DNA of 64,000 nt from Pseudomonas sp. PICF141 (GTDB taxonomy: Bacteria > Pseudomonadota > Gammaproteobacteria > Pseudomonadales > Pseudomonadaceae). The DNA is taken from the NCBI RefSeq assembly GCF_002286815.1, contig NZ_MUNM01000073.1, forward strand, positions 1 through 64,000, written 5' to 3'. Positions 1 through 7,786 of the stretch are shown here, in pieces. Within the stretch, counting starts at the first letter, position 1. Each line of letters opens with the position of its first letter. The position numbers were made by a program, and so were the translations under genes. The notes below the pieces were generated by a model. The model was not told where the DNA came from. It worked only from the letters and a program-made list of their open reading frames with translations, and searched no databases.

Positions 1-3
1 AAT

Positions 4-90
4 TGGTGCCCAGAAGAAGACTCGAACTTCCACGACCTTGCGGTCACCAGCACCTGAAGCTGGCGTGTCTACCAATTTCACCATCTGGGC
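4..90 (-). tRNA. tRNA-Leu (anticodon CAG)
   Basis: Read on the minus strand, this 87-nt stretch folds as a class II tRNA. The acceptor stem is GCCCAGA paired with TCTGGGC, followed by A and an encoded CCA. The D-arm has GGTAGAC, the anticodon loop TTCAGGT lies between CCAGC and GCTGG, a long variable arm follows, and the T-arm has GTTCGAGTC. The long variable arm and CAG anticodon identify a leucine tRNA for CUG codons. It is transcribed away from rnr. Confidence 0.95.
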
Positions 91-126
91 AGTATCGGCA
101 GCGCGTGTGCGTCGTCGATGGCGCGC

Positions 127-155
127 ACTATACGGAGCGTCTTTTTAACTGTAAA
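127..155 (-). promoter_or_regulatory. Sigma-70-type promoter of tRNA-Leu
   Basis: On the minus strand TTTACA (150-155) and TATAGT (127-132) are separated by exactly 17 bp. Transcription would start about 30 nt before the mature tRNA. Identified by eye from consensus and position. Confidence 0.6.
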
Positions 156-316
156 CCCCCGGCATAGAAAAAACCTGGAAAATTTCTCCAGTGGTATTCA
201 AATCAGCTTTGCGATGTCGATAAAGGGCTTTAGATGGGCTGTCATAGCCTGAAATTTCCCGTTTCATTACGCCTATGCCAAACTAACCCGCATATAGACA
301 AGGTGAAAACTCTCTA

Positions 317-2947
317 ATGGCCGATTGGCAGTCCCTCGATCCCGAGGCCGCTCGTGAAGCGGAAAAATATGAAAACCCTATTCCTAGCCGCGAACTGATC
401 CTTCAGCACCTTGCTGATCGAGGCTCGCCTGCTAACCGCGAGCAACTGGTCGAAGAGTTTGGTCTGACCACAGAAGACCAGATCGAAGCCCTGCGCCGCC
501 GCCTGCGCGCCATGGAGCGCGACGCTCAACTCATCTATACCCGTCGCGGCACCTATGCGCCGGTGGACAAGCTCGACCTGATCCTGGGCCGCATCAGCGG
601 TCACCGCGACGGCTTCGGCTTTCTGGTCCCGGACGACGGCAGTGACGACCTGTTCATGAGCCCGGCGCAAATGCGTCTGGTATTCGATGGCGATCGTGCC
701 CTGGCGCGTGTTTCCGGCCTGGATCGTCGCGGTCGCCGTGAAGGCATGATCGTCGAAGTGGTGTCCCGTGCCCACGAGAGCATCGTCGGTCGTTACTTCG
801 AAGAGGGCGGTATCGGTTTTGTCGTCGCGGACAATCCGAAGATCCAGCAGGAAGTGCTGGTGACGCCGGGCCGCAACGCCAATGCCCAGATCGGTCAGTT
901 CGTCGAAGTGAAGATCACCCATTGGCCGACGCCACGCTTCCAGCCGCAAGGTGACGTGGTCGAAGTCGTGGGTAACTACATGGCGCCGGGCATGGAAATC
1001 GATGTCGCCCTGCGCACCTACGATATTCCGCACGTCTGGCCTGAAGCGGTGCTCAAGGAAGCCGCCAAGCTCAAGCCGGAAGTCGAAGAAAAAGACAAAG
1101 AGAAGCGCATCGACCTGCGCCATCTGCCGTTCGTGACCATCGACGGTGAAGATGCGCGCGACTTCGATGACGCGGTCTACTGCGAAGCCAAGCCGGGCAA
1201 GCTGCGCCTGTTCTCTGGTGGCTGGAAGTTGTACGTGGCGATTGCCGACGTTTCCAGCTACGTGAAAATCGGTTCGGCGCTGGATAACGAATCCCAGGTT
1301 CGTGGCAACTCGGTGTACTTCCCCGAGCGCGTCGTGCCGATGCTGCCAGAGCAGCTGTCCAACGGCCTGTGCTCGCTGAACCCGCATGTCGATCGCCTGG
1401 CCATGGTCTGCGAGATGACCATCTCCAAATCCGGCGAGATGACCGACTACTGCTTCTACGAAGCGGTGATCCACTCCCATGCGCGCCTGACCTACAACAA
1501 GGTCAGCGCCATGCTGGAGACGCCGAAAGCCGCTGAAGCACGTCAGCTTCGTGGTGAATACACCGACGTTCTGCCGCATCTCAAGCAGCTGTATGCGCTG
1601 TACAAGGTTCTGCTCGCGGCCCGTCACGTGCGCGGCGCGATCGATTTCGAAACACAGGAAACCCGGATCATCTTCGGCTCCGAGCGCAAGATCGCCGAAA
1701 TCCGTCCGACCGTTCGCAACGACGCCCACAAGCTGATCGAGGAATGCATGCTGGCCGCCAACGTGGCCACTGCAGAATTCCTCAAGAAGCACGAAATCCC
1801 TGCGCTGTATCGCGTCCACGATGGCCCGCCACCGGAGCGTCTGGAAAAACTGCGCGCCTTCCTTGGCGAACTCGGCCTGTCCCTGCACAAAGGCAAGGAT
1901 GGTCCGTCGCCGAAGGATTACCAGGCGTTGCTGGCCAGCATCAAGGACCGTCCGGATTTCCACCTGATCCAGACTGTCATGCTGCGTTCGTTGAGTCAGG
2001 CGGTGTACAGCGCTGATAACCAGGGCCACTTCGGCCTGAATTACGAAGCCTATACCCACTTTACTTCGCCGATTCGTCGCTACCCGGATTTGCTCACGCA
2101 CCGGGCGATTCGCAGCGTCATCCATTCGAAAATGGACACCCCGCACGTTCGCCGTGCCGGCGCGATGACCATTCCGAAAGCGCGCATCTATCCATACGAC
2201 GAAGCGATTCTGGAGCAGCTCGGCGAGCAGTGCTCGATGAGCGAGCGCCGTGCCGACGAAGCGACCCGCGACGTAGTGAACTGGCTCAAGTGCGAGTTCA
2301 TGAAGGATCGCGTGGGCGAATCGTTCCCGGGTGTGATCACCGCCGTGACCGGTTTCGGTCTGTTCGTCGAGCTGACTGACATTTACGTCGAGGGTCTGGT
2401 GCACGTCACCGCGCTGCCGGGTGATTACTACCACTTCGATCCTGTACACCACCGCCTGGCCGGTGAGCGTACCGGTCGCAGCTTTCGCCTTGGCGACACC
2501 GTTGAGGTTCGCGTCATGCGAGTCGACCTTGACGAGCGCAAGATCGACTTCGAGATGGCTGAAAAAACCATCAGCGCGCCGATCGGCCGCAAGAAGCGTG
2601 GGGCTGAAACTGCTGCTCCGGCTACCAAATCCACCGCAGAACCGGCGCCGGCGAAAACCGGCCGTCGTCCTGCCAAGGAAAAGGCCGTCGAAGCCTATCG
2701 CCCGAGCGATGCCGCGGCAAAAAACGCCGAGTTGCGTAAAAGTCGGGAAATGAAACAGGCGTTGCTGGCTGAAGCGAAAAGCGGTGGTAAAGCGGCGTCT
2801 GGGGGAAAGACCGGGCGGTCGGCGCCTGACAAGGCCTCCGGCGGCAAGCCAGCTAAACCGAGCAAACACCGTAAAGGCCCGCCCAAAGCGGGTTCTGCAC
2901 CCGCCGCCAGAAGCGGCGGGGCGCGTAAACCTAAGGCCAAGTCATGA
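317..2947 (+). CDS. rnr: Ribonuclease R (3'-5' exoribonuclease)
   Basis: This 876-residue RNase II/R-family protein degrades structured RNA processively from the 3' end and acts in mRNA decay and rRNA/tmRNA quality control. An N-terminal winged-helix region is followed by cold-shock domains. The RNB catalytic domain carries the metal-binding motif DGEDARDFDDAV (residues 276-287), and an S1 domain covers about 660-745. The last 120 residues are a Lys/Ala/Pro-rich basic tail, typical of RNase R and absent from RNase II. ATG follows an AGGTGA ribosome site. The stop overlaps the rlmB start (ATGA), so the two genes are translationally coupled, as is usual in gammaproteobacteria. Confidence 0.96.
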   Translation: MADWQSLDPEAAREAEKYENPIPSRELILQHLADRGSPANREQLVEEFGLTTEDQIEALRRRLRAMERDAQLIYTRRGTYAPVDKLDLILGRISGHRDGFGFLVPDDGSDDLFMSPAQMRLVFDGDRALARVSGLDRRGRREGMIVEVVSRAHESIVGRYFEEGGIGFVVADNPKIQQEVLVTPGRNANAQIGQFVEVKITHWPTPRFQPQGDVVEVVGNYMAPGMEIDVALRTYDIPHVWPEAVLKEAAKLKPEVEEKDKEKRIDLRHLPFVTIDGEDARDFDDAVYCEAKPGKLRLFSGGWKLYVAIADVSSYVKIGSALDNESQVRGNSVYFPERVVPMLPEQLSNGLCSLNPHVDRLAMVCEMTISKSGEMTDYCFYEAVIHSHARLTYNKVSAMLETPKAAEARQLRGEYTDVLPHLKQLYALYKVLLAARHVRGAIDFETQETRIIFGSERKIAEIRPTVRNDAHKLIEECMLAANVATAEFLKKHEIPALYRVHDGPPPERLEKLRAFLGELGLSLHKGKDGPSPKDYQALLASIKDRPDFHLIQTVMLRSLSQAVYSADNQGHFGLNYEAYTHFTSPIRRYPDLLTHRAIRSVIHSKMDTPHVRRAGAMTIPKARIYPYDEAILEQLGEQCSMSERRADEATRDVVNWLKCEFMKDRVGESFPGVITAVTGFGLFVELTDIYVEGLVHVTALPGDYYHFDPVHHRLAGERTGRSFRLGDTVEVRVMRVDLDERKIDFEMAEKTISAPIGRKKRGAETAAPATKSTAEPAPAKTGRRPAKEKAVEAYRPSDAAAKNAELRKSREMKQALLAEAKSGGKAASGGKTGRSAPDKASGGKPAKPSKHRKGPPKAGSAPAARSGGARKPKAKS

Positions 2948-3711
2948 GTCAGTTGGAAAAAATCTATGGCGTGCACGCTGTAGAAGCGTTGTTGCGTCAC
3001 CACCCAAAGCGCGTCAAACAGATCTGGCTGGCTGAAGGCCGCAGTGATCCGCGGGTGCAGACGCTGATCGGACTCGCTGCCGAAAATCGCGTAGCGGTCG
3101 GTCAGGCTGAACGTCGTGAAATGGATGCGTGGGTGGAAGGCGTGCACCAGGGCGTTGTCGCGGAGGTGAGTCCGAGCCAGGTCTGGGGCGAAGCGATGCT
3201 CGACGAATTGCTCGACCGTACCGAAGGCGCACCGCTGTTGCTGGTGCTCGATGGCGTGACCGATCCGCACAACCTTGGCGCTTGCCTGCGCTCGGCCGAT
3301 GCCGCCGGCGCGCTGGCAGTGATCGTGCCCAAGGACAAGTCAGCCACGCTGACCCCGGTGGTACGAAAAGTCGCTTGTGGTGCCGCGGAAGTGATTCCGC
3401 TGGTGGCCGTGACCAACCTGGCGCGCACTCTGGAAAAACTTCAGCAGCGCGGTTTGTGGATTGTCGGTACGGCGGGTGAGGCTGAGGTCAGTATTTATGA
3501 CCAGGACCTGACCGGCCCGACCATTCTGATCATGGGCGCTGAAGGCAAAGGCATGCGTCGCCTGACCCGCGAGCATTGCGACTACCTGGTGAACCTGCCG
3601 ATGGCGGGTAGCGTCAGTAGCCTCAACGTGTCCGTGGCAACCGGTGTCTGCCTGTTCGAGGCCCAGCGCCAGCGTGGTGCCAAGGCCAAGGCGGCTGCCA
3701 AGAAGTCCTGA
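2944..3711 (+). CDS. rlmB: 23S rRNA (guanosine-2251-2'-O)-methyltransferase
   Basis: A 255-residue SpoU/TrmH-family SPOUT methyltransferase that uses S-adenosylmethionine to 2'-O-methylate G2251 in the peptidyl-transferase P-loop of 23S rRNA. It has an N-terminal L30e-like substrate-binding domain (about 1-80) and a knotted catalytic domain. Visible family motifs are NLGACLRSADAAG, IMGAEGKGMRRL and the C-terminal LPMAGSVSSLNVSVA, which forms the knot and cofactor site. The start overlaps the rnr stop by four bases. Length and context match RlmB. Confidence 0.95.
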   Translation: MSQLEKIYGVHAVEALLRHHPKRVKQIWLAEGRSDPRVQTLIGLAAENRVAVGQAERREMDAWVEGVHQGVVAEVSPSQVWGEAMLDELLDRTEGAPLLLVLDGVTDPHNLGACLRSADAAGALAVIVPKDKSATLTPVVRKVACGAAEVIPLVAVTNLARTLEKLQQRGLWIVGTAGEAEVSIYDQDLTGPTILIMGAEGKGMRRLTREHCDYLVNLPMAGSVSSLNVSVATGVCLFEAQRQRGAKAKAAAKKS

Positions 3712-3730
3712 TTCAGCGGTAAACCCCCTC

Positions 3731-3760
3731 CTGTGGGAGCTAGCAGGCTAGCTCCCACAG
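3731..3760. terminator. Palindromic hairpin after rlmB (REP-like)
   Basis: Two 14-bp arms (CTGTGGGAGCTAGC and its complement) surround a 2-nt loop. The sequence belongs to the same word family as the intergenic repeats GTGGGAGCGAGC elsewhere in the window. There is no clear U-tract, so termination of rnr-rlmB is inferred from position. Confidence 0.55.
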
Positions 3761-3813
3761 TGGTTTGTGTTTTGGGCAAATAATCGTGATTGTTCAAATA
3801 ATCACCAATTGCC

Positions 3814-3842
3814 TTGCGCCTCTCTCGCCCCTTCTCTACAAT
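3814..3842 (+). promoter_or_regulatory. Probable sigma-70 promoter of the rpsF operon
   Basis: TTGCGC (3814-3819) and TACAAT (3837-3842) are spaced by 17 bp, about 110 bases before the rpsF ATG. This leaves a leader long enough for translational autoregulation. The call rests on consensus and spacing only. Confidence 0.5.
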
Positions 3843-3920
3843 TGCGCCCCTTGCTGTGACGGCAGGCACGCATGTGTCTATCGCAAGCAAGTCCATAAGT
3901 GTCATTCACTCCTTGTCTGA

Positions 3921-3934
3921 CCGCTTTTGAGCGG
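3921..3934 (+). promoter_or_regulatory. Possible S6:S18-binding hairpin in the rpsF leader
   Basis: In the rpsF 5' leader CCGCT/AGCGG forms a small stem with a TTTG loop, about 25 nt before the start codon. Many bacteria bind the S6:S18 complex to a CCG-containing structure in this leader to repress rpsF-rpsR. The position fits, but the full consensus cannot be verified by eye. Confidence 0.3.
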
Positions 3935-3960
3935 CAGGCTACAACCCGTAAGGAGCATTC

Positions 3961-4383
3961 ATGCGTCATTACGAAATCATCTTTTTGGTCCACCCGGATC
4001 AAAGCGAGCAAGTCGGCGGCATGGTTGAGCGTTACACCAAGCTGATCGAAGAAGACGGCGGCAAAATCCACCGTCTGGAAGATTGGGGCCGTCGTCAACT
4101 GGCCTACGCAATCAACAATGTTCACAAGGCTCACTACGTGATGCTGAACGTTGAATGCACTGGCAAGGCCCTGGCCGAGCTGGAAGACAACTTCCGCTAC
4201 AACGATGCAGTGATCCGTAACCTGGTCATCCGTCGCGAAGAAGCCGTTACCGGCCAATCCGAGATGCTCAAGGCTGAAGAAAACCGCAGTGAGCGCCGTG
4301 AGCGTCGCGACCGTCCTGAGCACTCCGACGCTGATAGCGTTGATGGTGATGACAGCGACGCCAGCGATAACGCTGACGAGTAA
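3961..4383 (+). CDS. rpsF: 30S ribosomal protein S6
   Basis: A 140-residue S6 protein with the usual N-terminus MRHYEIIFLVHPDQ and the WGRRQLAY segment. S6 binds S18 and sits on the platform of the 30S subunit. The last 25-30 residues are rich in Asp, Glu and Ser, an acidic tail that in gammaproteobacteria can be extended with glutamate by RimK. A strong GTAAGGAG ribosome site precedes ATG. It is first in the operon with rpsR, a membrane protein gene and rplI. Confidence 0.97.
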   Translation: MRHYEIIFLVHPDQSEQVGGMVERYTKLIEEDGGKIHRLEDWGRRQLAYAINNVHKAHYVMLNVECTGKALAELEDNFRYNDAVIRNLVIRREEAVTGQSEMLKAEENRSERRERRDRPEHSDADSVDGDDSDASDNADE

Positions 4384-4411
4384 TCCACGGACCTTTTGAG
4401 GAGCCTATTAC

Positions 4412-4642
4412 ATGGCACGTTTCTTCCGTCGTCGTAAATTCTGCCGCTTCACCGCTGAAGACGTGAAAGAGATCGATTACAAAGATCTCAACACTCTGAA
4501 AGCTTACGTATCCGAGACCGGCAAAATCGTTCCAAGCCGCATCACCGGTACCAAAGCTCGTTATCAGCGTCAGCTGGCCACCGCTATCAAGCGCGCCCGC
4601 TTCCTGGCCCTGCTGGCCTACACCGACAGCCACGGCCGCTGA
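4412..4642 (+). CDS. rpsR: 30S ribosomal protein S18
   Basis: A 76-residue basic protein starting [13 protein letters not shown], with the conserved [18 protein letters not shown] core of S18. It forms a heterodimer with S6 on the 30S platform. It lies 28 bp after rpsF behind a GAGGAG ribosome site, in the standard bacterial order. Confidence 0.97.
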
Positions 4643-4678
4643 GACCGGGCAGTCGACACGTAGCAAAGGATTGAATGC

Positions 4679-5572
4679 ATGCGCGCCTTAGCTGAGTTCA
4701 TCATGCGCGGCCGTATGCAGGCCACTCTGGTAGTGGCCGGATGTGCAACGTTGCCGTTGTTGTATTGGTTGGGTGCTGCCGCAGGAAGCCTTGTGCTCCT
4801 GCGGCGCGGATTGAAGGACGCCATGGGCGTTCTTGCTCTGGGGCTGCTGCCGGCGTTGATCTGGTGGCTTTACTCCGACGACCCACGGGCACTTCTGGTG
4901 CTGCTGGGGTCTTCGAGCCTTGCGTTGGTTTTGCGCGCAAGCGAGTCCTGGAACCGCGTGCTGCTGGTCAGCATAGCGATGGGATTGGTGTTTTCAGTGG
5001 TGCTGGGGGCGGCTTTTGCGCCCCAGATCGAGATGCTGGCGCAGGCTTTGATAAAAGTCATGCCGTCGCTACTCGGTGATGCCTACCAGCAATTGTCGGT
5101 AGACGAGCAAGCGCGTTTCGCGTCCCTGATTGCACCGGTCCTGACCGGCCTGATTGCGGCTTTGTTGCAAATCGTCAGTGTGCTGAGCCTGATTGTCGGG
5201 CGCTACTGGCAGGCGTTGTTGTACAACCCGGGTGGTTTTGGTCGCGAGTTTCGCGCCATCCGAATCCCGCTTTTACCGGCGATGTTACTGCTGGTGTTGA
5301 TGCTTCTGGGGCCTAACTTAGGCTCGCAGATGGCCATGTTGACACCGTTGTGCAGTGTACCGTTGGTGTTCGCCGGGCTGGCCCTGATTCATGGGCTGGT
5401 GGCGCAAAAGCGACTGGCCAAGTTCTGGCTGGTGGGGTTGTACGTCACGCTGTTGCTGTTCATGCAGCTGATCTATCCGTTGCTGGTGGTCTTGGCCATC
5501 GTCGACAGCCTGATTGATTTTCGCGGTCGTTCGGCACCCAAAGATGCCGATAGCGCGAACGGTGAAGGTTAA
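4679..5572 (+). CDS. YybS/DUF2232-like polytopic membrane protein
   Basis: A 297-residue, very hydrophobic protein with about eight predicted membrane segments and no recognisable catalytic motif. It sits between rpsR and rplI, the place where pseudomonads carry a conserved membrane protein of the YybS/DUF2232 type. The function is unknown; co-transcription with ribosomal protein genes is conserved but not explained. An AAAGGA ribosome site precedes ATG, and a nearby out-of-frame ATG (4675) was ignored. Confidence 0.75.
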   Translation: MRALAEFIMRGRMQATLVVAGCATLPLLYWLGAAAGSLVLLRRGLKDAMGVLALGLLPALIWWLYSDDPRALLVLLGSSSLALVLRASESWNRVLLVSIAMGLVFSVVLGAAFAPQIEMLAQALIKVMPSLLGDAYQQLSVDEQARFASLIAPVLTGLIAALLQIVSVLSLIVGRYWQALLYNPGGFGREFRAIRIPLLPAMLLLVLMLLGPNLGSQMAMLTPLCSVPLVFAGLALIHGLVAQKRLAKFWLVGLYVTLLLFMQLIYPLLVVLAIVDSLIDFRGRSAPKDADSANGEG

Positions 5573-5591
5573 AAGTTAAGAGGATTTTCAC

Positions 5592-6038
5592 ATGCAACTG
5601 ATCCTTCTGGAAAAAGTCACCAACCTGGGCAACCTGGGTGACAAAGTGAACGTTAAGGCTGGTTACGGTCGTAACTACCTGCTGCCTTACGGCAAAGCTA
5701 CCGCTGCGACCGCTGCCAACCTGGCTGCGTTCGAAGAGCGTCGCGCTGAGCTGGAAAAAGCCGCAGCAGACCGTAAAACTTCGGCTGAAAGCCGTGCCGC
5801 CCAACTGGCTGAGCTGGAAGTGACTATCACTGCCACCGCTGGTGACGAAGGCAAGCTGTTCGGTTCGATCGGCACCCACGACATCGCTGATGCACTGACC
5901 GCCTCTGGCGTTGAAGTTGCAAAAAGCGAAGTTCGTCTGCCGAACGGCACCATCCGCAACGTAGGCGAATTCGACGTAGCCGTGCACCTGCACGCCGAAG
6001 TTGAAGCCACCGTACGCGTTGTCGTGGTAGCAGCTTAA
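5592..6038 (+). CDS. rplI: 50S ribosomal protein L9
   Basis: A 148-residue L9 protein. The N-terminal domain (about 1-50) contains the signature VTNLGNLGDKVNVKAGYGRN, which binds 23S rRNA near the L1 stalk. A long connecting helix rich in Ala, Glu and Lys leads to the C-terminal domain, which helps maintain reading frame and ribosome spacing. AGAGGA precedes the ATG by eight bases. It is the last gene of the rpsF operon. Confidence 0.97.
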   Translation: MQLILLEKVTNLGNLGDKVNVKAGYGRNYLLPYGKATAATAANLAAFEERRAELEKAAADRKTSAESRAAQLAELEVTITATAGDEGKLFGSIGTHDIADALTASGVEVAKSEVRLPNGTIRNVGEFDVAVHLHAEVEATVRVVVVAA

Positions 6039-6083
6039 GCAGCACTTGTCGGCTGGCACCCTCGGGTGCTTGCCGGTAACATC

Positions 6084-6120
6084 GGGCACGATCCTGTTTA
6101 CAGGTCGTGCCCTTTGTCTT
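6084..6120 (+). terminator. Probable terminator after rplI
   Basis: GGGCACGA (6084-6091) pairs with TCGTGCCC (6105-6112), followed by the T-rich TTTGTCTTT. It lies between rplI and dnaB and would separate the ribosomal operon from the helicase gene. Confidence 0.55.
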
Positions 6121-6173
6121 TCTGCCGTTCCTGATTTTCATCATCCCTGCTTTTCCTGACAAACCAAGTGGCC

Positions 6174-7568
6174 ATGAACGATATTTCCGCTCCCGAGCAA
6201 TACGATCTGCAAACCGCTGCCCTGAAGGTGCCGCCGCATTCCATCGAGGCCGAACAGGCCGTGCTCGGTGGTCTGATGCTGGACAACAACGCCTGGGAAC
6301 GCGTGCTCGATCAAGTCTCCGACGGCGATTTCTATCGGCATGACCACCGCCTGATCTTCCGGGCCATCGCCAAGCTGGCGGACCAGAACTCCCCGATCGA
6401 CGTCGTGACCCTTGCCGAGCAACTGGACAAGGAAGGTCAGACCTCGCAAGTCGGTGGCCTCGGTTACCTGGGTGAGCTGGCGAAAAACACACCGTCCGTC
6501 GCCAACATCAAGGCCTATGCGCAAATCGTTCGTGCGCGGGCGACGTTACGGCAGTTGATCGGCATCGCCACCGAAATTGCCGACAGCGCTTTCAACCCGG
6601 AAGGCCGCACGGCTGAAGAGATTCTCGACGAAGCTGAGCGGCAGATTTTCCAGATCGCCGAGGCCCGGCCCAAAACCGGCGGCCCGGTGAGTGTGAATGA
6701 CCTGCTCACCAAGGCTATCGACCGCATCGACACCTTGTTCAACACCGACAACGCCATTACCGGCCTGTCCACCGGTTATACCGACCTCGACGAGAAGACC
6801 AGTGGCTTGCAGCCTGCCGACCTGATCATCGTCGCCGGCCGTCCGTCCATGGGTAAAACCACCTTCGCAATGAACCTGGTGGAAAACGCCGTGTTGCGCA
6901 GCGACAAGTGCGTGCTGGTTTACTCGCTGGAGATGCCAGGCGAATCGCTGGTCATGCGTATGCTGTCGTCCCTTGGGCGTATCGACCAGACCAAAGTCCG
7001 GGCCGGTCGTCTGGATGACGACGATTGGCCGCGCCTGACCTCGGCGGTCAACTTGCTGAACGATCGCAAGCTGTTCATCGACGATACGGCCGGTATCAGC
7101 CCCTCGGAGATGCGCGCACGGACCCGGCGTCTGGTGCGTGAACACGGCGACATCGCCCTGATCATGATCGACTACCTGCAGTTGATGCAGATTCCAGGTT
7201 CCGGCGGCGACAACCGGACCAACGAGATTTCCGAGATCTCCCGTTCCTTGAAAGCCCTCGCCAAGGAATTCAACTGCCCGGTGGTGGCGCTGTCCCAGCT
7301 CAACCGCTCCCTGGAACAACGACCGAACAAACGCCCGATCAACTCCGACCTCCGGGAATCCGGAGCGATCGAGCAGGATGCTGACGTGATCATGTTCGTG
7401 TACCGGGATGAGGTGTATCACCCGGAAACCGAGCATAAAGGCATTGCCGAGATCATCATCGGCAAACAGCGGAACGGCCCGATTGGCACGTCACGACTGG
7501 CGTTCATCGGTAAATACACTCGCTTTGAAAACCTGGCGCCAGGCAGCTACAACTTCGACGACGAGTAA
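6174..7568 (+). CDS. dnaB: Replicative DNA helicase DnaB
   Basis: A 464-residue hexameric RecA-type helicase that unwinds DNA 5'-3' at the replication fork and recruits primase. The N-terminal helical domain (about 20-125) begins PPHSIEAEQAVLGG. The C-terminal motor has Walker A GRPSMGKTT at residues 222-230, Walker B-like IALIMIDYLQLM, and SDLRESGAIEQDAD. ATG 6174 was chosen over an in-frame GTG at 6168 because other pseudomonad DnaB proteins start with the M-N-[DE]-I sequence. There is no intein. Confidence 0.96.
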   Translation: MNDISAPEQYDLQTAALKVPPHSIEAEQAVLGGLMLDNNAWERVLDQVSDGDFYRHDHRLIFRAIAKLADQNSPIDVVTLAEQLDKEGQTSQVGGLGYLGELAKNTPSVANIKAYAQIVRARATLRQLIGIATEIADSAFNPEGRTAEEILDEAERQIFQIAEARPKTGGPVSVNDLLTKAIDRIDTLFNTDNAITGLSTGYTDLDEKTSGLQPADLIIVAGRPSMGKTTFAMNLVENAVLRSDKCVLVYSLEMPGESLVMRMLSSLGRIDQTKVRAGRLDDDDWPRLTSAVNLLNDRKLFIDDTAGISPSEMRARTRRLVREHGDIALIMIDYLQLMQIPGSGGDNRTNEISEISRSLKALAKEFNCPVVALSQLNRSLEQRPNKRPINSDLRESGAIEQDADVIMFVYRDEVYHPETEHKGIAEIIIGKQRNGPIGTSRLAFIGKYTRFENLAPGSYNFDDE

Positions 7569-7593
7569 GTTGTGTAGTGCCTGACAGGGCCTC

Positions 7594-7684
7594 TTCGCGG
7601 GCAAGCCTCGCTCCTGCAGACCATGTGTCGTTCGCGCAATCGTGATCCAACGCAAAATCTGCAGGAGCGAGGCTTGCCCGCGAA
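7594..7684. repeat. REP-like inverted repeat, family A
   Basis: Perfect 27-bp arms (7594-7620 and 7658-7684) built on the words CGCGGGCAAGCCTCGCTCC and its complement, separated by 37 bp. The same words recur at seven intergenic sites in this window. Confidence 0.9.
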
Positions 7685-7786
7685 GGGGACGACACTAATT
7701 TCCGACCATAGCGGTCGGAATTGGTTGTTTTTTGTGCTATATTCCGCGCCCGCGAAATTCAATGAAAGCCAACACCGGTTATCGAC

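Noticed and set aside
314..2869. 851-residue open frame on the minus strand across rnr
   Set aside because: It is antisense to a clear RNase R gene, low in recognisable domains, and produced by high-GC codon bias. Similar long antisense frames over ygiQ (7805-10168), amaB (22383-23942), pncB (20016-21338) and ureC (51138-52577) were dropped for the same reason.
6168..6176. GTG 6168 as dnaB start
   Set aside because: The ATG two codons later matches the usual pseudomonad N-terminus.
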